From NCBI GenBank assembly GCA_934162665.1, contig CAKPJN010000001.1, forward strand, positions 1 to 64,000: 64,000 bases of DNA, read 5' to 3'. Source of the stretch: an uncultured Bacilli bacterium (GTDB taxonomy: Bacteria; Bacillota_I; Bacilli_A; RF39; UBA660). The notes beneath the pieces were generated by a model. The model was not told the origin of the DNA and did not search any database. It saw only the letters and a program-made list of their open reading frames with translations. Of this stretch, positions 9,030 through 17,106 are shown piece after piece. The stretch's first letter is position 1. Each line of letters starts with the position of its first letter. The position numbers and the translations under genes were made by a program.

Positions 9030-9335
9030 ATGAAAAAGTTGCCAAAAATATATCAAAATTCTATTGATAAAACAATTAAAAATAATAAAAGAATTACATA
9101 TATAGATAATAATGTTCGTGAGATTAATCAATTTAATTATAAAGATGTTGAAGAAACTTTAGATGATATTTTTAGTGGTTTTGGTTATTCATATAATATT
9201 CCTGTTATTATAGAAACTACTACTAAAACGTATGATACTAGTTTGGTTGTTAGGACGGAAAATAATGTTGTTACACTTGATAATGACATAATTCCTATTA
9301 GTCAAATTAGATCAATTAAAAGAAAAAGACTTTAG
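9030..9335 (+). CDS. Small hypothetical protein, possible DUF2642-like spore protein
   Basis: 101 residues. An in-frame ATG at 9012 overlaps the ribosome site GGAGGAG (9014-9020), so the true start is the ATG at 9030. The C-terminal half is beta-rich and ends NDIIPISQIRSIKRKRL. That loosely resembles the IPLSQI ending of small Sm-like DUF2642 coat-associated proteins of Bacillus, but the match is by eye only. The neighbouring coat genes on the opposite strand make a sporulation role possible. It has no signal peptide or cysteines. Confidence 0.55.
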   Translation: MKKLPKIYQNSIDKTIKNNKRITYIDNNVREINQFNYKDVEETLDDIFSGFGYSYNIPVIIETTTKTYDTSLVVRTENNVVTLDNDIIPISQIRSIKRKRL

Positions 9336-9357
9336 AAAATCTGAAGCTTTTTTCTTT

Positions 9358-9387
9358 AAAAAAAGATACTAGGTTTATTCTAGTATC
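9358..9387 (-). terminator. Terminator of the coat gene pair
   Basis: Stem GATACTAG (9365-9372)/CTAGTATC (9380-9387) with a 7-nt loop. Read on the minus strand it runs into seven T, ending transcription of the two CotZ-like genes. Confidence 0.8.
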
Positions 9388-9393
9388 ACTTAT

Positions 9394-9801
9394 TTAATTA
9401 TTACATAATTCTATAAAAGTATCATTTAAGCATTTTATAGCACCAACACAATTTAAGTTAATTGTAGCAAATTCATTTGTTCCTACAAGTTCGTTTGTTT
9501 CTGTATTTAATAATAAAAGTCTTACTGTTGCGCAGCAATCATCTAATGCTTCTATTCTGAATATAGTTGTTTGTGTATTGTTATTACTTGTAATAGGGAA
9601 TGACCAAGGATTACCAGAGCAACAATTAAATAACATAATTGGTCTAGTGTTAAAGCATATTGTGTTACAAACTGGTCCTAAAAATGGTTTGTCACATCCA
9701 GTATGAAATTCATTATCAAATTCTTGTTTTTGTAGGCAAAGAATTCTTCTTAAAATTTCTGAAATGCATCCACAATTTTCTCTTTTTTCTTCATTACACA
9801 T
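9394..9801 (-). CDS. Spore coat/crust protein of the CotY/CotZ family
   Basis: 135-residue cysteine-rich protein of the CotY/CotZ family, which builds the outermost spore layer (crust or exosporium base) in Bacillus. Family features are CDKPFLGPVCNTICFNTRP, a core of FRIEALDDCCATVRLLLL, and the closing INLNCVGAIKCLNDTFI. Twelve or more cysteines support disulfide cross-linked assembly. The start follows AAAGGAGGAT. It lies 15 bases behind a paralogue at 9817-10212 and is probably cotranscribed from the sigma-K-like promoter at 10241-10267. Made in the mother cell, by analogy. Confidence 0.85.
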   Translation of the reverse strand: MCNEEKRENCGCISEILRRILCLQKQEFDNEFHTGCDKPFLGPVCNTICFNTRPIMLFNCCSGNPWSFPITSNNNTQTTIFRIEALDDCCATVRLLLLNTETNELVGTNEFATINLNCVGAIKCLNDTFIELCNN

Positions 9802-9816
9802 AATTTATCCTCCTTT

Positions 9817-10212
9817 CTATAAATTATTACATAGATTCTCTACTAATGTATCTTGTAAACATTTTATTGCACATATACAATCTAGGTTAATTGTTATATA
9901 GGAATTAGTATTAGTGTAGGTATTATCTGAATTAGATTTTAATATTAGAAGTGTTACACAGTTATCATCAACTTTTTGTACTCTAAAAGTGGAACTTGTT
10001 AAGGTTTGTCCATTATATGTATAAGTAGTTTCAAATAAATCACCACATTTTGTATATAAAGTTATTGGTCTAGTATTAAAACATATGGGATTACAAATAG
10101 GTCCTAAGAATGGTCTTTTACAGCTATTATCATGATGATTATCATTAGTAGAATTGATTTGTAATAGATTTATGAATTTTAGAAGATTAGCAATACAACG
10201 ATTATTTTTCAT
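9817..10212 (-). CDS. Spore coat/crust protein of the CotY/CotZ family (paralogue)
   Basis: 131-residue paralogue of the next gene, first in the transcription unit. It shares CKRPFLGPICNPICFNTRP, STFRVQKVDDNCVTLLIL and ITINLDCICAIKCLQDTLV. The N-terminus differs, with a helical stretch instead of the cysteine-containing leader of its neighbour. The start follows AGAGGTG. Tandem cotY/cotZ-type pairs are known in Bacillus, where the two proteins co-assemble. The upstream sigma-K-like promoter supports late mother-cell expression. Confidence 0.85.
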   Translation of the reverse strand: MKNNRCIANLLKFINLLQINSTNDNHHDNSCKRPFLGPICNPICFNTRPITLYTKCGDLFETTYTYNGQTLTSSTFRVQKVDDNCVTLLILKSNSDNTYTNTNSYITINLDCICAIKCLQDTLVENLCNNL

Positions 10213-10240
10213 ATATCCACCTCTTTATCTATTCCTAGTA

Positions 10241-10267
10241 TAAGATATGAAATATTTATAAAAATGT
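10241..10267 (-). promoter_or_regulatory. Sigma-K-like promoter of the cotZ pair
   Basis: On the minus strand, AC (10267-10266), exactly 16 bases, then CATATCTTA (10249-10241) fits the sigma-K pattern AC-N16-CATANNNTA. The predicted start is about 20 bases before the first coat gene. The same layout precedes 37178-37339 and 15572-15883. Confidence 0.6.
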
Positions 10268-10346
10268 GTTTATAAATACCTATATAAATAATATGTTTAT
10301 AAAATGTAAAATAATCTTTTTTTTTGTAAAAAAAATGTAAAGTTTA

Positions 10347-10374
10347 TTGATTTGTAATTTGGGTATGCTATAAT
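10347..10374 (+). promoter_or_regulatory. Sigma-A promoter of the WXG100 unit
   Basis: TTGATT (10347-10352), a 16-nt spacer and TATAAT (10369-10374), about 65 bases before the first WXG100 gene. Confidence 0.65.
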
Positions 10375-10440
10375 TGTGATATAAGAATATAAGATGGTTT
10401 GTGATATGTTCTTATTTAGATTTTATAAGGAGGTGTTAGG

Positions 10441-10728
10441 ATGGGTGCATTTTCAGCAAATTCAAATCAAATGAGAGAGGTTGCAGGAGACGTTTCTGTA
10501 AAAGAAAAATCTTATTCAAATAAGATTGATGAAATTCAAAATCAAATTAATCATTTAGGTCAAATGTGGAATAGTCCAGCATATGATGAATTTAAAAAAA
10601 TGTTTGAAGCAAAATTACCTAGTTTAAGGGAAGGTGATCAACTTATGCAACAATTCCAAACTAAGTTAGTAGATGCTGCAGATAGTTTTGATCAAGCTCA
10701 ATCAAATATTATGAATAATTTTATGTAA
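10441..10728 (+). CDS. WXG100-family protein (ESAT-6-like), type VII secretion substrate
   Basis: 95 residues, entirely helical, no signal peptide. The WXG hairpin is present as a W-N-S variant (QMWNSPAYDEF, near residues 41-51), between two long helices. WXG100 proteins are exported as dimers by type VII secretion systems. RBS AAGGAGG gives a strong start. It is followed 27 bases later by a second WXG100 gene. Together they probably form a heterodimer or two co-substrates. No FtsK/SpoIIIE-type EssC ATPase is in the window. Confidence 0.85.
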   Translation: MGAFSANSNQMREVAGDVSVKEKSYSNKIDEIQNQINHLGQMWNSPAYDEFKKMFEAKLPSLREGDQLMQQFQTKLVDAADSFDQAQSNIMNNFM

Positions 10729-10755
10729 TAATAAATTTAATGGGAGGTGTGAATT

Positions 10756-11049
10756 ATGAATTCAGGAGTTACAACTAATTTTAATTATGATGATGCAACA
10801 ATGACTATGCAAACAATTGATTCTTTAACTGAAGAACTTAATAATATATTAAATCAAATGAACGCTATTGTTGCTGATAATATTAATAATCCTAATGTAT
10901 GGAAAGGTGAATCCGCTACAAGTTTTAAAAACAAGTGGGATGAATTTTCTAATGCTTTTCCAAATTTTGTTAGTGATATGAGAAAGCAAAGTGCTAATAT
11001 TAAGACTGCTTTAGATAATTATCATAATTGGGAACAATCTAATCAATAA
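10756..11049 (+). CDS. WXG100-family protein, second of pair
   Basis: 97 residues with a canonical WXG hairpin (VWKGESATSFKNKWDEF, near residues 49-65) between two helices. RBS GGGAGG. Sequence identity to its neighbour is low, as is usual for Esx-type partners. A large hairpin at 11071-11116 follows, which should lower read-through into the long downstream gene and so let the small exported proteins be made in excess. Confidence 0.87.
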   Translation: MNSGVTTNFNYDDATMTMQTIDSLTEELNNILNQMNAIVADNINNPNVWKGESATSFKNKWDEFSNAFPNFVSDMRKQSANIKTALDNYHNWEQSNQ

Positions 11050-11070
11050 TCGTATTGCATCATTTGATGC

Positions 11071-11116
11071 AGTATGTTGTAAGTAAAGGAAGTTTTTCTT
11101 TTATTTACAACATACT
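11071..11116 (+). terminator. Long hairpin after the WXG100 pair (terminator or attenuator)
   Basis: AGTATGTTGTAA at 11071-11082 pairs perfectly with TTACAACATACT at 11105-11116, with additional A/T pairs in between, and TTTTA follows. It separates the small exported proteins from the 767-residue protein. Confidence 0.65.
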
Positions 11117-11189
11117 TTTACTATTATTTGAAAGGTAATGTATTGTTTTAACATGTGTATTCATGTTTTTTTAAAGAAAGGGTGTTTTT

Positions 11190-13493
11190 ATGTATGATGA
11201 GCAAAAAACAATGGCCGATAGAGTTGATCAGGCTATGTCGGAAGTAAACAATTGTGCACTTGATATATTAGACAAAACAGATGGTAGTGGTGGTTCTGTT
11301 ATTGAAGGATTTGATGACGATATAATGCTTTTTCGTCTATTTACAGATTGTGGAGAATCTCTTAATAGAGAGACTAATAAATTTACTGATGGAGTTTATA
11401 ATGTTCTTCAAACTAATTCTAAAAATAAGGGAGGATTAACTAGTTATGGTTTACGTATTAATGGAATCAATCCCTTATTTGGTATATCTCATAATTATAC
11501 TGGTGATTCTACTGCTAGTAAACTTGTTAGTTTGATGAATACTCTTCAAAGAAATAAATCAGATCTATTAGTTGGATTAGTTAATGATGCATATAATTAT
11601 AATGTTGCAGTTTTAAAAAATCTGATAAATGTTGTTCTTAATAGAAAAGTCCTTGGTAAAAAATTAGGCGTTTATGCAGATGTTAGTAAAATTGTAGAAA
11701 AAAAGGCAAGTTCAGTAAATTTATATGATGTTGGACGTGATGCTGTGGCTACTTCCGCCGCTCTTGGTGGCTTGCGTACTTATGAAGTTATTGGTAGTTC
11801 TGGAAATGTTCTTGCTACATTTGGTGGGGGTAGTGGAGTTGCTAGTACGGAACTTGCAGTGGTTGGAGGCAGTGGTACGGAGCTTGCCTTAGCAGGTAGT
11901 ACAGAATTAGCAACAGTTGGTTCTACGGAACTTGCTGCAACTAGTACTGTTGGTACTACTGCTTCAGGCAGTTTATTTGCATCTGTTGCATCTGTTGCCA
12001 TTCCAGCAATTATTGGTACTGCTGTTATTACTGGAGGACTTACTGCTGCTGTTATTATTGAAACTAGAAAAAGAATAAAAAAGTTTGCTGCTGCTGTTGA
12101 TAACTATAATAATCTTATGAAGGAGTTTGTGGATTCTTTTTATTGTAATTCAATTAATTATCCAACTTTGACTTATGATGATTCAAATCCAGAAGGTCCT
12201 ATTGTATTTAGAAGTGATGCAGTAACTTCTACTTCTAGCCAATTAGCACTTTCTATTATGGATACCAATGTTGAAAGAGCTGTTACTAGGTTTGGTGGAC
12301 ATTTAAATGGTTATGATGCTAAAATGATGTATGATAAAGTCTATAGATTTTTAAGAAATGGTAATGGACTTGTTACTTATGAAGATGTAATTAATTGTAT
12401 AAATAGGTTTCTTGAAAATGTTAAGACTATAGTAAAACAATTTACTTTGGTAGAGAATCAACTTAATACGGATATAGATTCTATTGCTTCAGAAGTTGTT
12501 CGTGGTAATTGGGGTAATGGTCAGAAAAGAAAGACAAAGTTAGAAGCTGCTGGTTATAATTATGATGAAATTCAGTCTAGGGTTAACGAATTGCTTTCGT
12601 CAAAAGCATATAGTAATATTGGAAAGGCGATTGTTACTACTGGTGTTGTTACTAATAAGATTGTAAATAAAGATACATCTGATGAAGATACTAAAGCAAT
12701 TATTACTGATTCAACTAATAATACTGTTATTGATGATAAAGATAAAGATAAAAAACCTAGTTATGACAAAAAAGATAAAGATAAAAAACCTGTTGATGGC
12801 AAGAAAGATGAAGATAAAAAACCTGATGATGATAAAAAAGATGAAGATAAAAAACCTGATGATAACAAGAAAGATGAAGATAAAAAACCTGATGATGATA
12901 AAAAAGATGAAGATAAAAAACCTGATGATGATAAAAAAGATGAATTTATAAAACCTGCTCCTGATGATAAAGTAACTCCAGGAAATAATAATGATAATAA
13001 AGTAAAGCCACTTGTTAATAATAATAGTAATAATAGTAATACTTCTAATATTTCTAATCAAGAGACATCCACTAATTCTGATATTTCTTCTGATAAAAAT
13101 GAAATACTACAAGATGACTCTATAACTGATTCAAAGATATCAAAAGATGAGGTTATTACTACAACAACGATTAATAAAGTTAAACAAACTGATAGCAAGT
13201 CAGCAGGTAAGGTTGTTCCTGTTATATTAGGTGTGGGAGCTGCTGGAGCTTTAGCGGCAGCTGGAGCAAGATATATTAAGAATAAAAAAGAGGATCAATA
13301 TTATTTAGATGATGAAAATTACTTCTCTAATGAAGAAGAAATTTCAGAAGATAGTGAATCAGAAGATGAAAATAAACAAATACCAAAATATAAATCTGGT
13401 TCAGTTAATGAATTAGTTTTAGATGATGTTGACGATGTTAAGATTAGTAATAGTGATACTTTAAATGATTCTGATACATTAGATTTTGAGTAA
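11190..13493 (+). CDS. Large repeat-containing membrane protein of the WXG100 locus
   Basis: 767 residues, no recognised catalytic domain. In order it has a soluble N-terminal region (1-200), a low-complexity Gly/Ser/Thr stretch with five copies of a TELA motif (about 215-250), a hydrophobic segment ending in ETRKRIKK (about 260-297), a helical region to about 490, six 11-residue Asp/Lys/Pro repeats (about 520-585), an Asn/Ser-rich linker, a C-terminal membrane segment (VVPVILGVGAAGALAAAGA) and an acidic tail of about 75 residues. RBS AAAGGGTG. Position after the WXG100 pair and before DUF4176 suggests a type VII-associated surface or accessory protein. A secreted toxin cannot be excluded, but no toxin motif was seen. 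Confidence 0.65.
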   Translation: MYDEQKTMADRVDQAMSEVNNCALDILDKTDGSGGSVIEGFDDDIMLFRLFTDCGESLNRETNKFTDGVYNVLQTNSKNKGGLTSYGLRINGINPLFGISHNYTGDSTASKLVSLMNTLQRNKSDLLVGLVNDAYNYNVAVLKNLINVVLNRKVLGKKLGVYADVSKIVEKKASSVNLYDVGRDAVATSAALGGLRTYEVIGSSGNVLATFGGGSGVASTELAVVGGSGTELALAGSTELATVGSTELAATSTVGTTASGSLFASVASVAIPAIIGTAVITGGLTAAVIIETRKRIKKFAAAVDNYNNLMKEFVDSFYCNSINYPTLTYDDSNPEGPIVFRSDAVTSTSSQLALSIMDTNVERAVTRFGGHLNGYDAKMMYDKVYRFLRNGNGLVTYEDVINCINRFLENVKTIVKQFTLVENQLNTDIDSIASEVVRGNWGNGQKRKTKLEAAGYNYDEIQSRVNELLSSKAYSNIGKAIVTTGVVTNKIVNKDTSDEDTKAIITDSTNNTVIDDKDKDKKPSYDKKDKDKKPVDGKKDEDKKPDDDKKDEDKKPDDNKKDEDKKPDDDKKDEDKKPDDDKKDEFIKPAPDDKVTPGNNNDNKVKPLVNNNSNNSNTSNISNQETSTNSDISSDKNEILQDDSITDSKISKDEVITTTTINKVKQTDSKSAGKVVPVILGVGAAGALAAAGARYIKNKKEDQYYLDDENYFSNEEEISEDSESEDENKQIPKYKSGSVNELVLDDVDDVKISNSDTLNDSDTLDFE
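12747..12944 (+). repeat. 33-bp tandem repeat, six copies
   Basis: Six in-frame copies of a 33-base unit encoding DKKPxxxKKDE, with a truncated seventh ending in IKP. The first copies are the most divergent and the last are nearly identical, which fits recent expansion by slippage. It lies in the long membrane protein gene. Confidence 0.85.
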
Positions 13494-13507
13494 AGAGGGG
13501 ATTATAT

Positions 13508-13834
13508 ATGAAAGATAAATATTTGCCTGTGGGTTCTGTTGTATTATTAAATGGTGGTTCTAAGAAGTTGATGATTACTGGCTTTTGTACAGTTACTAAT
13601 GAACAACCTGACAAAATGTTTGATTATTGTGGATGCTTATATCCTGAAGGAATAATTCGCTCTGATCAAAATTGTGTCTTTAATCATGATCAAATTAAAG
13701 AAGTGTTTTTTATCGGTTATGATAGTCAAGAGGAAGTAGAATTTAAAAAAAAGTTAGATTCTATGTTAAATGGTGAACAAGAAGAAAAGTTATCCGATGA
13801 TGATTTTATTGAAAAATTAGATGATGGTATGTAA
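13508..13834 (+). CDS. DUF4176-family protein, type VII secretion associated
   Basis: 108 residues of the DUF4176 type: YLPVGSVVLLNGGSKKLMIT at the start, then FDYCGCLYPEGI and the FNHDQIKEVFFIGY ending. DUF4176 proteins are found almost only in WXG100/LXG loci of Firmicutes. The biochemical role is unknown. RBS AGAGGGG lies 14 bases after the preceding stop, so it is cotranscribed with the repeat protein. The C-terminal 30 residues are acidic. Confidence 0.8.
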   Translation: MKDKYLPVGSVVLLNGGSKKLMITGFCTVTNEQPDKMFDYCGCLYPEGIIRSDQNCVFNHDQIKEVFFIGYDSQEEVEFKKKLDSMLNGEQEEKLSDDDFIEKLDDGM

Positions 13835-13841
13835 TTTAGTT

Positions 13842-13870
13842 TTGACATTTTCTTTAAAAAATTATAATAT
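13842..13870 (+). promoter_or_regulatory. Sigma-A promoter of the EIIB-like gene
   Basis: TTGACA (13842-13847), 17-nt spacer, TAATAT (13865-13870), 46 bases before the start at 13917. Confidence 0.65.
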
Positions 13871-13916
13871 ATTGTTATAGTCCGATTTTTTGACGATAAA
13901 ATGGATGGTGATATAA

Positions 13917-14222
13917 ATGGAATATTTAATAATAGTTTTAGTATTATTTATTATCTTACTTGCAGTTCTTAAAGCTACTAAAAAAGGTGCAGAACTTGAT
14001 TTTAATAAATTAGTTGAATATTTAGGCGGAAAAAATAATATTATTGATACAGAAACGAATATGTCCAGATTTAGAGTTACGTTAAAAGATGTTTCTAAAG
14101 CAAATAAAGAGGGTATTCAAAAGTTAGGTGCTAAGGGAATTGTAGAAATTGATAATCAATTAAAAATAATTCTTGGACCTAATTCTAAACAATTAAAAAA
14201 ATATATTGATGAATTAAAATAA
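13917..14222 (+). CDS. Membrane-anchored PTS EIIB-like protein without catalytic cysteine
   Basis: 101 residues. An N-terminal membrane helix (LIIVLVLFIILLAVLKA, residues 3-20) is followed by a glucose-type EIIB domain (about 28-101): KLVEYLGGKNNIIDTE, then MSRFRVTLKDVSKAN and GIVEIDNQLKIILGP. In active EIIB the phosphorylated cysteine sits in DACxTRLR. Here the matching stretch reads ETNMSRFR, with Asn where Cys is expected, so phosphotransfer by this residue is not possible. No EIIC or EIIA gene is near. It could be a regulatory or scaffolding relic of the fold. The assignment of the domain is strong, the role is unknown. Confidence 0.75.
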   Translation: MEYLIIVLVLFIILLAVLKATKKGAELDFNKLVEYLGGKNNIIDTETNMSRFRVTLKDVSKANKEGIQKLGAKGIVEIDNQLKIILGPNSKQLKKYIDELK

Positions 14223-14244
14223 AATGACATTAAAAGTCATTTTA
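14221..14244 (+). terminator. Terminator after the EIIB-like gene
   Basis: AAAATGAC (14221-14228) pairs with GTCATTTT (14236-14243), 7-nt loop, T-rich tail. It lies where an upstream in-frame start of the next gene would be, which argues for the later start at 14305. Confidence 0.75.
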
Positions 14245-14304
14245 TTTGTTTTTTCGACATTTTTCGACATGGGTAATTGCTATTATTTCTTTAGGGGTGA
14301 TTGT

Positions 14305-15567
14305 ATGCAATTATTAGATGGAATGGTTGAAAATGCTATTTATTTGTTATTTCCTATTTTAGCATATTTAATATATGTATCTTATATTAGAAATTTAGAT
14401 AAGGATGAAAAGGATATATTTTTAGAATTTGCTTTATTTACTTCATTATTTTTGATGATTAGGTATGGTAAAGGTGAAAATTATTTATATAATATGGCTT
14501 TATTTAATGTTCCTGTTTTAATAGCTTATTTAAAGAAAAAGAATATTATAGCTATACTTTTATCTTTTATATTAATTTTATTTTATTATGAAACTACGGA
14601 TATACATATTGGTATTTTTATTTTAGAGTACTTTTTATATTTTATTAATTGTAATTATATTAATAAATATAAGAAAAATAAATTGTCTATTGAGTATATT
14701 ATAAATAATTTTGTAGCAATTAAATCATTTATTATGGCAATACAATTAGTTTTTTTTATTGATCCAAATGGTAATATTATTAAAGATTTATTTTTGTTAA
14801 TTTTTATTATAGGCTTCTTTACAGTATGTTCGTATTTAATATTATATTTTTTAACTAAGTGTGAAGAAATTGTAGACTTAGATACAACTTTACAAGAGTT
14901 AAAAAAAGAGAAAAAGTTAAGGGAGTCAATGTTTAAGATTGCTCATGAAGTAAAAAATCCTTTAGCTGTTTGTAAAGGTTATTTGCAAATGATTGATTAT
15001 AGTGATCAAGATAAGATAAAAAGATATATACCAATTATTAGTGATGAAATTGATAGATCTTTAGTAATTATGAATGATTTTTCAGATTTTGGAAAAATTA
15101 AAGTTGTTAGAGAAGAAACTGATTTAGAAATGTTAATAGAGGATACTTGTAGTTGTTTTTCATCTATTTTTAAGGAAAATGGTATTGAGACTGATTTTAA
15201 GTTTATTGATGATGAGATTTATATGGAACTTGATTATAATCGTATTAAACAGGTATTAGTTAATATATTTAAAAATTCAATTGAAGCTAAAATTGATAAT
15301 AAAGTTATGAAGATTAGTCTAAATATAAAAAGATATACTGATTTTGTTAAAATTATTATTAGTGATAATGGTTGTGGAATGAGTAAGGAAAATTTGAATA
15401 GAGTTGATGAGATGTTTTATACAACTAAAGATAAAGGTACTGGGCTTGGTGTTGCTTTATCTAAAGAAATTATAGAATTACATGGTGGTACAATAAAATA
15501 TTCTTCTACATTAGGAAAGGGAACTACTGCGACTATTAATTTACCATATAAAGAAAAAAAGTCATAA
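14305..15567 (+). CDS. Membrane sensor histidine kinase, sporulation-kinase type
   Basis: 420 residues. The ATG at 14305 is chosen because AGGGGTGA (14293-14300) precedes it and the longer frame would begin inside a terminator. Five or six hydrophobic segments (to about residue 190) lead to a HisKA helix with His214 in AHEVKNPLAVCKGYLQM, then the ATPase boxes NIFKNSIEAK (N), SDNGCGMS (G1), MFYTTKDKGTGLGVALS (F/G2) and GKGTTATINLPY. The HEVKNPxAVCKGYL wording is typical of KinB-like kinases that feed the Spo0A phosphorelay. No response regulator is adjacent. Given the coat genes nearby, a sporulation input role is a reasonable inference. Confidence 0.85.
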   Translation: MQLLDGMVENAIYLLFPILAYLIYVSYIRNLDKDEKDIFLEFALFTSLFLMIRYGKGENYLYNMALFNVPVLIAYLKKKNIIAILLSFILILFYYETTDIHIGIFILEYFLYFINCNYINKYKKNKLSIEYIINNFVAIKSFIMAIQLVFFIDPNGNIIKDLFLLIFIIGFFTVCSYLILYFLTKCEEIVDLDTTLQELKKEKKLRESMFKIAHEVKNPLAVCKGYLQMIDYSDQDKIKRYIPIISDEIDRSLVIMNDFSDFGKIKVVREETDLEMLIEDTCSCFSSIFKENGIETDFKFIDDEIYMELDYNRIKQVLVNIFKNSIEAKIDNKVMKISLNIKRYTDFVKIIISDNGCGMSKENLNRVDEMFYTTKDKGTGLGVALSKEIIELHGGTIKYSSTLGKGTTATINLPYKEKKS

Positions 15568-15571
15568 GACT

Positions 15572-15883
15572 TTAATAGTAAAAATTATTTGTATTCATTG
15601 GGGATGATTGTTGATACATTGAAGCTGATTGCTGATACATCGGAAATGGATAGTATACTGCATTAGGGCAACATGGTCTATTTATTTGATTGTTGTTAGC
15701 AATACCATATCCTAAAGCTGTTCCAGCAAGTCCACCAAATAGAAATGGTGCAACAAATGGTCCAAAGAATCTATCATCATTACTATTAGTTGCATAAGTT
15801 GTGTATGATGGTGTTTGATAGCTAGAACTGCTTGTATACATAATATTTGAATTACTTGGCATACTATAACTACTAGAGTACAT
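15572..15883 (-). CDS. Ser/Tyr/Asn-rich small protein, probable spore coat component
   Basis: 103 residues. The N-terminal 35 are almost only Ser, Tyr, Thr, Asn and Met. A hydrophobic Gly-rich centre follows (DDRFFGPFVAPFLFGGLAG), then a Cys-Cys-Pro and a Tyr/Gln/Met-rich tail with two copies of MYQQS. The composition is that of small spore coat or inner-coat proteins. The start follows AAAGGAGTGAG, and a sigma-K-like promoter sits just upstream (15905-15931), which strongly supports mother-cell expression. It converges with the kinase, with no obvious terminator between them. Confidence 0.65.
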   Translation of the reverse strand: MYSSSYSMPSNSNIMYTSSSSYQTPSYTTYATNSNDDRFFGPFVAPFLFGGLAGTALGYGIANNNQINRPCCPNAVYYPFPMYQQSASMYQQSSPMNTNNFYY

Positions 15884-15904
15884 AAAAAACTCACTCCTTT
15901 GTTT

Positions 15905-15931
15905 TATCTTATGTACGGAAAGAAAATAGGT
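15905..15931 (-). promoter_or_regulatory. Sigma-K-like promoter
   Basis: On the minus strand, AC (15931-15930), 16 bases, then CATAAGATA (15913-15905), matching AC-N16-CATANNNTA. It lies 22 bases before the start of the Ser/Tyr-rich gene. Confidence 0.58.
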
Positions 15932-15938
15932 GATAAAA

Positions 15939-17045
15939 ATGGATACAGAAAAATTAAAAAAATTAGCTCATACAATTATAAATTATTCACTACATTTAAA
16001 GAGGGATAGTCGTGTAATTGTTAGTTTTACAAAAGAAGCTTCTTTATTAGTAGAGGAGTTAATTAATGAAAGTAAACAGATTGGAGCTATTATGATTCTT
16101 GATCAGTATGATCCTAAATTAACTGCTATGTTAGGAGAGACTAATAATGATTTAAGAATAGAAATTTTAAGAAAGAAAAAAGAATTTGAAGTTAATAATT
16201 TTGATGCTTTTATATCAATTAGATATACTTATAATGATTATGAAAGCAAAAATATACCTAAAGAAATGGTGAAAAAGCTAGGTGCTGCAACTGAAGTGGA
16301 AGATGATATAAGAATTAATGAGAGAGATTGGGTTCTTTTGAATTATCCTTCTAATTTAGATGCATATAAGGCTAAGATGACAACTGAAGAATTTGATAAA
16401 TTTGCGTTTGATGTGATGACTGTTGATTATCAAAAGATGAGTAAGGACATAGAACCCCTTAAAGATTTAATGGAGAAAACTGATAGAGTTAGAATTGTAG
16501 GGCCTAATACTGATATTAGTTTTTCTATTAAGGGAATGCCCGCTATTCCATGTACAGGGGAGAAAAATATTCCAGATGGAGAACTTTATACTGCACCGAT
16601 TAAAGATTCTGTAAATGGTATTATTACTTATAATACACCTAGTCCATATCAGGGTAATATTTTTAATCAAGTTTCTCTTACTTTTGAAAATGGAAAAATT
16701 ATTAAAGCAACATGTTTAGATGATGATGATAAATTAAATGAGATATTTGATACTGATTCTGGTGCAAGATATATAGGAGAATTTTCACTAGGATTTAATC
16801 CAAAAATATTATATCCAATGGGTGATATATTATATGATGAGAAAATATTAGGCAGTTTACATTTTACACCTGGTAGATGTTATAAAGATTGTGACAATGG
16901 TAATAAGTCTAGTATTCATTGGGATATGGTTTTAATTCAAAGAAAAGATTTTGGTGGAGGAGAAATATATTTTGATGATGTTTTAATTCGTAAGGATGGA
17001 AAGTTCACATTAGATTCTTTGAAACAATTGAATTATGAGGATTAG
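15939..17045 (+). CDS. M29-family aminopeptidase (AmpS/PepS type)
   Basis: Cytosolic metallo-aminopeptidase of the thermophilic M29 family, 368 residues. Conserved blocks are PCTGEKNIPDGELYTAPIKD, YIGEFSLGFNP, GSLHFTPGRCYKD and SSIHWDMVL, which carry the Glu, His, Tyr and Asp ligands of the two metal ions in this family. These enzymes release N-terminal residues from peptides. A GTG at 15930 lies inside the ribosome site AGGTGA, so the ATG at 15939 is the start. It is divergent from the coat-like gene and monocistronic. Confidence 0.88.
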   Translation: MDTEKLKKLAHTIINYSLHLKRDSRVIVSFTKEASLLVEELINESKQIGAIMILDQYDPKLTAMLGETNNDLRIEILRKKKEFEVNNFDAFISIRYTYNDYESKNIPKEMVKKLGAATEVEDDIRINERDWVLLNYPSNLDAYKAKMTTEEFDKFAFDVMTVDYQKMSKDIEPLKDLMEKTDRVRIVGPNTDISFSIKGMPAIPCTGEKNIPDGELYTAPIKDSVNGIITYNTPSPYQGNIFNQVSLTFENGKIIKATCLDDDDKLNEIFDTDSGARYIGEFSLGFNPKILYPMGDILYDEKILGSLHFTPGRCYKDCDNGNKSSIHWDMVLIQRKDFGGGEIYFDDVLIRKDGKFTLDSLKQLNYED

Positions 17046-17071
17046 ATTTTAATTTTATTAGGTAAAAATAT

Positions 17072-17100
17072 TTGATAAAAGTATGTTTTTATGCTATTAT
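17072..17100 (+). promoter_or_regulatory. Promoter of the antitoxin RNA
   Basis: TTGATA (17072-17077), exactly 17 bases, TATTAT (17095-17100). The predicted start is near 17107. The only product before the terminator at 17181-17219 is a short RNA. Confidence 0.7.
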
Positions 17101-17106
17101 GTATAT

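Noticed and set aside
12747..12944. CRISPR-like array
   Set aside because: Direct repeats are contiguous with no unique spacers and are in frame with a coding gene.
12682..13061. Other frames across the Asp/Lys/Pro repeat region
   Set aside because: These are low-complexity shadows of the tandem repeat, without ribosome sites.
14224..14304. Longer start of the histidine kinase
   Set aside because: It falls in the terminator of the preceding gene and has no ribosome site; ATG 14305 does.
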